Assembly (NCBI GenBank): GCA_022841625.1
Contig: JALHRD010000014.1
Span: forward strand, 62,001-126,000
DNA from: Xanthobacteraceae bacterium
Lineage (GTDB): Bacteria; Pseudomonadota; Alphaproteobacteria; Rhizobiales; Xanthobacteraceae
Direction: 5' to 3'
Length of the DNA stretch: 64,000 bases
Shown: positions 58,137-64,000 of the stretch, in pieces
Layout: the number at the start of each line of letters is the position of its first letter
How positions within the stretch are numbered: position 1 is the first letter of the stretch
Notes under the pieces: model-generated
What the model was told of the DNA's origin: nothing
The model's input: the letters and a program-made list of their open reading frames with translations, nothing else
Databases searched by the model: none
Translations under genes and position numbers: made by a program

Positions 58137-58672
58137 TACGCCGCCAGCGGATAGGCCGCTTCCACCACATAGGGCCCACCGCCAACCGATGCGCGCGAGG
58201 AGAACAGCACAAAACGCGACGCCGTAAATAGCAAGGGTTCGAGCAGTGCGCGCGATGCGAGATAGTCCGCGACTTGGCGGCTCGACGAATTGCGTAGCCG
58301 CGCCAACGTGACATGCGGCGTGTATTTTCGGCTTTCCGGCTCAAGGCCCACCCGTCGCATCAGCCGCTCATGCTCCGCCTGCAACTCCATGAGCGCGACG
58401 GTTTGCGCCAACATAGCGATCACCGCACGCGGGCGGCGGCCGCCAAACGATGACAGCGTGTCGAATTTCAGTTCAAACGGTTTGCGCCGCACGCGGGCGA
58501 GTAGCGCGGCAATCTCGCGTTCGGTCAGATCGTCAACGTCGCCGATAAAACGTAGGGTCAGATGATAGTTCTCGGGATCGATCCAGCGCGCACCAGGCAA
58601 GCCGCCGCGCAGCATGGCAAGCGATTGCGCGACGTCTTGAGGAACTTCGAGGCCTGTGAAGATTCTCGGCAT
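58136..58672 (-). CDS. thpR: RNA 2',3'-cyclic phosphodiesterase (2H family)
   Basis: 178 residues from ATG 58672, where MPRIFTGLEVP begins; seven more residues are open upstream. Two H-x-T-x motifs: HLTL in NYHLTLRFIGD and HVTL in YTPHVTLARL. Opens 2',3'-cyclic phosphates in RNA to 2' phosphates. One-base overlap with zapE shows co-translation. Confidence 0.93.
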   Translation of the reverse strand: MPRIFTGLEVPQDVAQSLAMLRGGLPGARWIDPENYHLTLRFIGDVDDLTEREIAALLARVRRKPFELKFDTLSSFGGRRPRAVIAMLAQTVALMELQAEHERLMRRVGLEPESRKYTPHVTLARLRNSSSRQVADYLASRALLEPLLFTASRFVLFSSRASVGGGPYVVEAAYPLAA

Positions 58673-58757
58673 GGCTTGCGCAAGGCGAATCACGGTTCAA
58701 ATGTAGTCACACACAAGACGCGATGGTGACAATAGCCGCCGGAGCGACCCGATCCAA

Positions 58758-59477
58758 TCATTGTGGCCGACCCTGACGAACGCGGGCAACCAGTTCCTCA
58801 ACCTTTGGCAAGATGCCGACGACCATCCGCTCGACGCCGGCAGCGGTCGGATGGATACCGTCGCGCTGGTTGAGCTTTGCATTGGCAGCGATGCCCTCAA
58901 GCAGAAACGGATAGAGCAGCGCGCCATGCATGACCGCCAGTTCAGGGTAGATGGCATCGAAGCGCTTGCCAAAATCCCGGCCGAGATTTGGCGCGGCGCG
59001 CATGCCTGCCAGCAAAACCGAAACGCGGCGCTCGCCGAGCCGCCGCAGAATACCGTCGAGCGCCTGGCGCGTTACGGCGGGATCGATGCCGCGCAGCATA
59101 TCGTTGGCGCCGAGCGCAACGATCACGCCTCCAGTGGCATCCGGCACCGCCCAATCGAGGCGAGCAAGCCCGTTCGCGGCGGTGTCGCCGGACACACCGG
59201 CATCGCCGACTTCAGCCGCAATGCCCTTGGCTTGAAGGGCAGCTCGAAGCCGGGCCGGGAATGCGGCCTCAGTGGGCAGCCCGAGGCCGGCGGTGAGCGA
59301 ATCGCCCAGTGCCACAATTCGGACCGGCTGCGACTGCGCCACAGCCGGTAGACTAGCGCCGCAGGTCGCCGCAATTGCAAGCAATCCCTGGACCCAAGGC
59401 GCAAAAGCCCCATATGAGCGGATACCCCGCCCCTTGCAGAAGGGCGGCAAGGCGAGCGACCGACGGATCCATGGCAT
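58758..59477 (-). CDS. arylesterase/GDSL lipase (TesA-like), secreted
   Basis: About 239 residues if ATG 59477 is used; start uncertain. A hydrophobic signal (WVQGLLAIAATCGASLPAVA) precedes the SGNH hydrolase: block I ALGDSLTAGLGLP with the nucleophile Ser, block II Gly in DAGVSGDT, block III GANDMLRGID with Asn, and block V DGIHPTAAG with the Asp-His pair. Family members are thioesterases, proteases I or lysophospholipases in the periplasm. ATG 59477 overlaps the start of the divergent ABC gene, so a shorter start such as TTG near 59452 may be used. Confidence 0.85.
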   Translation of the reverse strand: MPWIRRSLALPPFCKGRGIRSYGAFAPWVQGLLAIAATCGASLPAVAQSQPVRIVALGDSLTAGLGLPTEAAFPARLRAALQAKGIAAEVGDAGVSGDTAANGLARLDWAVPDATGGVIVALGANDMLRGIDPAVTRQALDGILRRLGERRVSVLLAGMRAAPNLGRDFGKRFDAIYPELAVMHGALLYPFLLEGIAANAKLNQRDGIHPTAAGVERMVVGILPKVEELVARVRQGRPQ

Positions 59478-60192
59478 GAATGGCAGCCCCTCCCACGGCA
59501 ACGGCGCAGCAATTGCGCTCAGTGGAGTTAACCTCTCACTCGGCCGCGGCGCGGCGCGGGTGCACATCCTCAAAGACATTGACCTAGATATAGGGCACGG
59601 CGAGGCGATCGGAATGGTCGGTACCTCGGGTTCCGGCAAGTCGACCCTGCTCATGGTCATGGCCGGGCTTGAACGGCCGAATACCGGGGTCGTGCGGATC
59701 GCCGGGACGGCGCTTGACGCGCTCGGCGAGGACGAACTCGCGCGCTTTCGCGGCCGCAATGTCGGTATCGTGTTTCAGTCCTTCCACCTCATTCCAACCA
59801 TGACCGCCTTGGAGAACGTGGCGGTGCCGCTGGAGCTGGCGGGCGCCCGCGACGCGCATGAGCGCGCGGAGCGGGAACTGGCCGCCGTCGGCCTCTCCGA
59901 CCGCGCAAGCCACTATCCGGCGGAACTGTCAGGCGGGGAACAACAGCGGGTTGCGCTTGCCCGCGCGCTGGCGCCCAATCCTGCGATCCTGATCGCCGAC
60001 GAGCCGACCGGAAATCTCGACGAAACCACCGGCGCCGAGATTGTCGACCTCATGTTCGCGGGCCACGATAAGCGCGGCACGACGCTGGTTCTTGTCACCC
60101 ATGATGCCGCGCTGGCGCGCCGCTGCGACCGCATTGTGCGAATGCGTTCCGGACGGATCGACGCGGCGAAAGAAACGGAATTGGTGCGCTAA
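59476..60192 (+). CDS. ABC transporter ATP-binding protein (LolD/YbbA-like)
   Basis: 238 residues from ATG 59476, sharing the palindrome CATG with the divergent start at 59477. Walker A GTSGSGKST, Q-loop FQSFHLIPTMTALENV, signature LSGGEQQRVALARAL, Walker B ILIADEPTGNLDE and H-loop LVTHDAALA. YbbA-type ATPases power FtsX-like permeases that act on lipoproteins or envelope lipids. The permease is at 60870, with a membrane protein between. Confidence 0.92.
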   Translation: MNGSPSHGNGAAIALSGVNLSLGRGAARVHILKDIDLDIGHGEAIGMVGTSGSGKSTLLMVMAGLERPNTGVVRIAGTALDALGEDELARFRGRNVGIVFQSFHLIPTMTALENVAVPLELAGARDAHERAERELAAVGLSDRASHYPAELSGGEQQRVALARALAPNPAILIADEPTGNLDETTGAEIVDLMFAGHDKRGTTLVLVTHDAALARRCDRIVRMRSGRIDAAKETELVR

Positions 60193-60201
60193 GTGGGACC
60201 T

Positions 60202-60873
60202 ATGTCGCAAGTCCTGGCGCTTCCATCGGAACCGCGCATCCCGCTCTGGCTCAAGCTTGCCTACACCGCTTTCATGGCGGTGCTGGTGCCGGTCTATTGG
60301 TATTATTACGGGCCAACCAATTTCCTCTACTTCTGCGACGTTGCGCTGCTTCTTACTCTCATTGGCATCTGGATCGAGAGCCCGCTGCTGCTGTCCATGT
60401 GCGCGGTCGGCATCATGGTGCCGCAACTGGTGTGGCTGCTCGATTTCGTCGGCCATCTTGTCGGCGTCCCCGTCAACGCTATGACCGCCTATATGTTCGA
60501 GGCGCACCGCTCCCTGTTCCTGCGCGGACTATCATTGTTCCATGGCTGGCTGCCGCTCATGTTGATCTACCTGGTTGCAAAGGTCGGCTATGACCGCCGC
60601 GCGCTGGTTTCATGGACGGTTCTCGCTTGGGTCCTCATCCTGATTTGCTTCTGGTTCATGCCGCCGCCAAACCCGAATGCGGGGCTGACGCCGGTCAACA
60701 TCAACTATGTCTGGGGTCTCAACGATGCAGAGCCGCAGACTTGGGTTTCGCCCGCTGTCTGGGTGGCTGGAATGATGGTGCTGATGCCGGTGGCATTTTT
60801 TCTCCCGGTTCACCATCTGCTCGGCCGCTGGCTGCCGAGGCACCCCGGTGAGCGCGTGGAATTAAGCCGATGA
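60202..60873 (+). CDS. unknown membrane protein between ABC ATPase and permease
   Basis: 223 residues from ATG 60202 (GTG 60193 also possible). About six hydrophobic segments: LAYTAFMAVLVPVYWYYYG, ALLLTLIGIWIESPLLLS, VGIMVPQLVWLLDFVGHLVG, FHGWLPLMLIYLVAKVG, WTVLAWVLILICFWFMPPP and VAGMMVLMPVAFFLPVHHLL. The acidic/aromatic loop NFLYFCDVALLL is notable. I have seen relatives annotated only as membrane-associated protein. The stop overlaps the permease start (ATGA), so it is part of the transporter operon. Confidence 0.82.
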   Translation: MSQVLALPSEPRIPLWLKLAYTAFMAVLVPVYWYYYGPTNFLYFCDVALLLTLIGIWIESPLLLSMCAVGIMVPQLVWLLDFVGHLVGVPVNAMTAYMFEAHRSLFLRGLSLFHGWLPLMLIYLVAKVGYDRRALVSWTVLAWVLILICFWFMPPPNPNAGLTPVNINYVWGLNDAEPQTWVSPAVWVAGMMVLMPVAFFLPVHHLLGRWLPRHPGERVELSR

Positions 60874-63446
60874 CCCTCGCCTGGCCCGCAATCGTAACCC
60901 CGCGCCTTGCGATTCCATTGCGCTTTGCACTGCGCGACCTGCGCGGCGGATTGCGTGGCTTTTACGTGTTCATCGCCTGCATAGCGCTCGGTGTCATGGC
61001 AATTGCCGGTGTCAATTCATTTGCATCAAGCCTCAGCGACGGACTCACGCGCGAGGGTCGCACCATCCTCGGCGGCGATCTTGCGTTCACACTCATTCAC
61101 CGCGAAGCCGACGCCGCGGAGCGCGCCTTCATTGACAGCGCCGGGCGCGTCGCGGCCGTCGCCACCATGCGCGCCATGGCGCGCACACCGGACGGCCGCA
61201 CCGCGCTGGTGGAGGTGAAGGCCGTCGATGGCGCCTATCCACTGTTCGGAGCCGTGCGGCTCGATCCCACGATCCCGCTGGCCGACACCCTCGCCGCCCG
61301 CGACGGCGCATTCGGCGCCGCCGCCGATCCGCTGCTGCTGGCGCGACTCGACATCAAGCCCGGCGCGCGGATCACCTTGGGTTCGGCGACCATCGAGATC
61401 CGCGCAGCACTCGGCTCCGAGCCCGACCGTCTTTCGGCTGGAGGCTTTGGTCTTGGGCCGCGATTGATGATAAGCCCCGAGGCGCTGCGCGCCACCGGAT
61501 TGCTGCAACTCGGCTCGCAGGTGCGTTGGCACTATCGCGTGCGGTTGCCTTCCAATGATGCCAGCGACGGCGCCGTACAACGCACCATCGCCGCGGCCGC
61601 CGCACAAATTCCCAATGCCGGTTGGGAAGTGCGCAGCCGCAGCAACGCCGCGCCGGCACTCGAGCGGAATATCGAGCGCTTTACCCAGTATCTCACGCTT
61701 GTCGGCCTCACTGCGCTGCTGGTCGGCGGTGTCGGCGTGGCGAACGCAATCCGCGGTCACCTCGATCGCCAGCGCGACACCATCGCCACGATGAAATCGC
61801 TCGGCGCGACCGGTGGCGGCGTGTTCGCGATCTACCTAACGCAGGCAATGCTGCTGGCGGTGATCGGCGCCATCCCCGGACTCATTCTCGGCGCCACGCT
61901 GCCGTTCTTGATCGATTGGGGGTTCGGATCGGTCTTGCCGCTTCCACTGGCGCCGACACTGCATCCTGAGGATCTCGCGCTGGCGCTGCTATACGGCTTG
62001 CTGACCGCACTGGCATTCGCAATCTGGCCGCTCGGACGCGTGCATGATGTCTCGGTGTCGGCCCTGTTTCGCGACGAGGTGGCGCCGGAGCGTCGTTGGC
62101 CGCGGCGGATTTACATCGTACTAACCGTCATCGCCGTCGCTTTACTGGCGATCTTGGCGGTGAAGCTCGCTTACGACCAGCGCATTGCAACAATCTTCGT
62201 GGTGGCCGCGGCCGGCGTGTTCCTGGCGCTGCGGCTGGTTGCAAGCCTAGTGACGGCAGCGGCGAAACGCGCGCCACGGCCGCGCTCGACGGCATTGCGG
62301 CTTGCGATCGCCAATATCCACCGGCCCGGCGCATTGACCGTGAGCGTGGTAATGTCGCTCGGCCTCGGCCTTGCCTTGCTCATCACCGTGATCGAGGTCG
62401 ATGGCAACCTGCGCCGTCAATTCCTCGCGGCGCTGCCGGAGCACGCGCCATCATTTTTCTTTCTCGATATCCAGTCCGCCGACACCGATCGGTTCGATGC
62501 CCTCATTCGCAAGCATGCGCCCGGCGCAACGCTGGAGCGCGTGCCAATGCTGCGCGGGCGAATCGTGTCGGCAAATGGCGTTCGGGCCGAGGATATCCGT
62601 GTGCCTGCAAATCAAAGCTGGGTCCTGCAAAGCGACCGCGGCATCACCTATTCGGACACGATCCCGGCGGGCTCGCGCGTTACCGAGGGCGCGTGGTGGC
62701 CGCCCGACCACTCCGGCCCGCCGCTGGTTTCGTTCGAGCGCCGCGTCGCGAGCGCGCTTGGACTGACAATCGGCGATCCCGTCGTTGTCAATGTACTCGG
62801 GCGCAATGTCGAGGCTCGCGTCGCCAATCTGCGCACACTCGATTGGCAAAGCCTCGGCATCAATTTCGCCATGGTATTTTCGCCCGCGAGCCTGCGTGGC
62901 GCACCGCATACATTCATTGCCACGCTGACTTATCCGAACGGCGGCAGCACGGCGGTCGCGGAAATCGAACTCTTGAAAGCGACAGCCGACGCATTTCCGT
63001 CCATCACCACAGTGCGGGTACGCGAGGCCGTCGATTCGGTCGGCGGCATGATCACCAATCTGATAGCGGCGTTGCGCGGCGCAAGCGCGCTCACCCTGGT
63101 CATTGCGGTGCTGGTGCTCGGCGGCGCGTTGGCGGCGGGTCACCGCAATAGGGTCTATGATGCGGTGGTGCTCAAGACCGTGGGCGCGACCCGCGGCAAG
63201 CTGCTCGCGGCCTATGCCATTGAATATCTGCTGCTCGGGGTCGCAACCGCCGTGTTCGGCGTCGCCGCCGGCACCGCCGCTGCCGCCTTCATCATCCGGC
63301 AAGTTATGAGCCTACCCTTTACCTGGCTTCCCGGCCCCGACCTCGCCGCCGCCGCCGGCGCCGTGGCGGTAACCGTGTTGTTGGGCCTGATTGGCACATT
63401 CCATGCTCTTGGCCAGAAACCCGCGCCAGTATTGCGAAATTTGTAA
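60870..63446 (+). CDS. large FtsX-type ABC transporter permease (YbbP-like)
   Basis: 858 residues, two FtsX domains and a MacB-like periplasmic part. Segments: RGGLRGFYVFIACIALGVMA at the start, VGLTALLVGGVGVANAIRGH and the DTIATMKSLGATGGGVFAIY coupling region in the first FtsX domain, a second coupling region KTVGATRGKLLAAYAIEYLLLG, and ten or so hydrophobic segments overall. YbbP-type permeases with YbbA ATPase export or reorganise envelope components; substrate unknown. ATGA overlap with the upstream membrane protein. Confidence 0.92.
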   Translation: MTLAWPAIVTPRLAIPLRFALRDLRGGLRGFYVFIACIALGVMAIAGVNSFASSLSDGLTREGRTILGGDLAFTLIHREADAAERAFIDSAGRVAAVATMRAMARTPDGRTALVEVKAVDGAYPLFGAVRLDPTIPLADTLAARDGAFGAAADPLLLARLDIKPGARITLGSATIEIRAALGSEPDRLSAGGFGLGPRLMISPEALRATGLLQLGSQVRWHYRVRLPSNDASDGAVQRTIAAAAAQIPNAGWEVRSRSNAAPALERNIERFTQYLTLVGLTALLVGGVGVANAIRGHLDRQRDTIATMKSLGATGGGVFAIYLTQAMLLAVIGAIPGLILGATLPFLIDWGFGSVLPLPLAPTLHPEDLALALLYGLLTALAFAIWPLGRVHDVSVSALFRDEVAPERRWPRRIYIVLTVIAVALLAILAVKLAYDQRIATIFVVAAAGVFLALRLVASLVTAAAKRAPRPRSTALRLAIANIHRPGALTVSVVMSLGLGLALLITVIEVDGNLRRQFLAALPEHAPSFFFLDIQSADTDRFDALIRKHAPGATLERVPMLRGRIVSANGVRAEDIRVPANQSWVLQSDRGITYSDTIPAGSRVTEGAWWPPDHSGPPLVSFERRVASALGLTIGDPVVVNVLGRNVEARVANLRTLDWQSLGINFAMVFSPASLRGAPHTFIATLTYPNGGSTAVAEIELLKATADAFPSITTVRVREAVDSVGGMITNLIAALRGASALTLVIAVLVLGGALAAGHRNRVYDAVVLKTVGATRGKLLAAYAIEYLLLGVATAVFGVAAGTAAAAFIIRQVMSLPFTWLPGPDLAAAAGAVAVTVLLGLIGTFHALGQKPAPVLRNL

Positions 63447-63485
63447 CAATCCGGACGATCTGCGATCGCTACCGCCGTAATGACC

Positions 63486-63533
63486 GCAGTTAGCCCGCCC
63501 CGGCGGCAAGCAGTTAGCCCGCCCCGGCGGCAA
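63486..63533 (+). repeat. perfect 24-bp tandem duplication
   Basis: A 24-base unit beginning GCAGTTAGCCCGCCCC and ending GGCGGCAA occurs twice in direct order (63486-63509 and 63510-63533) in the gap after the permease gene. Two copies only. Possibly a recent duplication; could affect transcription read-through into the next gene. Confidence 0.85.
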
Positions 63534-63688
63534 AAGGTCGCTTTCCTGAACGTTAACAAACCCGCCAAAGATATCTGGCGCGCCGGGCAAACTCGCACTA
63601 GATTCCGTCCATCTGGCGTTGCCGGTCCATGACCGGCGGGCGCCGCAAAATCCGGCCCAGCGGCCGGTTCATAAGAGAGGGAGCTTCC

Positions 63689-64000
63689 ATGTCGAACTTC
63701 GACCCGAACTACGCTGTTCGCAGCGTCAGTACGGACCGGGCGGCAGAAATTGATCAGGGCCTGCGTTCTTACATGATCGCGGTTTACAACTACATGGCGA
63801 TCGGCGTCGCGCTGACCGGCGTGGCGGCTTGGCTCGCCTTCCAATTGGCCGGCGGCGACGCGATCCGCATCACACCGCGCGGCATCACCGGCGTCACCGA
63901 ATTTGGCGCGTTGCTGTACAGCATCCCCGGCATGATCGGCATGCTGGTTCTGACCTTCGGCTTGGTGCTGTTCATCAACTTCCGGATCGACAAGATTCAG
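63689..64000 (+). CDS. Bax inhibitor-1/YccA family membrane protein, 3' part cut by window
   Basis: 104 residues up to the edge. ATG 63689 has AGAGGGAG upstream. The start SNFDPNYAVRSVSTDRAAEI and LRSYMIAVYNYMAIGVALTG match alphaproteobacterial BI-1 proteins, with the first two membrane segments visible (about 32-55 and 82-100). BI-1 proteins are seven-helix calcium-leak channels. The rest is outside the window. Confidence 0.9.
   Translation, partial: MSNFDPNYAVRSVSTDRAAEIDQGLRSYMIAVYNYMAIGVALTGVAAWLAFQLAGGDAIRITPRGITGVTEFGALLYSIPGMIGMLVLTFGLVLFINFRIDKIQ

Overview
This GC-rich window looks like chromosome of an alphaproteobacterium of the order Hyphomicrobiales (Rhizobiales), probably near the Nitrobacteraceae/Xanthobacteraceae. 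The evidence is the set of linked gene blocks: mdh-sucC-sucD-odhA-odhB-lpdA next to zapE; atpHAGDC convergent with rppH and close to priA and xerC; proA-nadD-rsfS-rlmH; envC-ctpA-yibQ-like-rppH; and cysG-DUF2849-cysI-DUF934. The protein sequences are also of the Bradyrhizobium/Rhodopseudomonas type. Genus is not determined. No rRNA, tRNA, CRISPR array or transposase gene was seen.

Positions 1-21,800 are mainly accessory and catabolic. The window opens with three paralogous secreted Bug-like receptors (one cut by the edge), two cupins, a class II aldolase and a cytosolic solute-binding-domain protein. Next come rlmN, a small membrane protein, a tiny lipoprotein, a GT39 glycosyltransferase, a PAP2 phosphatase and a classical Bug receptor. 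From about 11,290 to 19,430 lies a three-component Rieske oxygenase locus: ferredoxin, oxygenase alpha subunit, FAD reductase, a beta-hydroxyacid dehydrogenase, an orphan E1 alpha/beta pair, a cytosolic binding protein and an unknown 170-residue protein. It has its own IclR regulator, and palindromes of GTTCCG/CGGAAC type sit in both divergent promoter regions. A TIR-transmembrane protein of lower GC content and an SDR follow.

Positions 21,900-46,140 are housekeeping: proline and NAD synthesis, ribosome maturation, sulfite reduction with siroheme synthesis (an inverted block between rlmH and envC), cell-wall hydrolase activation and C-terminal processing, RNA 5'-end hydrolysis, the F1 sector of ATP synthase, a collagen-repeat lipoprotein, two transporters, priA, xerC and a DUF4337 protein.

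Positions 46,180-58,700 carry the TCA-cycle genes on the minus strand (mdh, sucC, sucD, odhA, odhB, lpdA), interrupted by a Bug receptor with an adjacent Bug gene relic, then zapE and thpR. The most unusual structure is a 484-bp unit between sucC and sucD. It consists of a DUF559 (Vsr-like PD-(D/E)XK) nuclease gene bracketed by two inverted copies of a palindromic repeat, and one of these copies appears to supply the nuclease's ribosome binding site and GTG start. An 11-nt G tract lies just before the sucC start codon.

Positions 58,750-64,000 hold an arylesterase divergent from a coupled LolD-like ATPase / unknown membrane protein / large FtsX-type permease operon, then a 24-bp tandem duplication and the start of a Bax-inhibitor-1 family gene cut by the window end.
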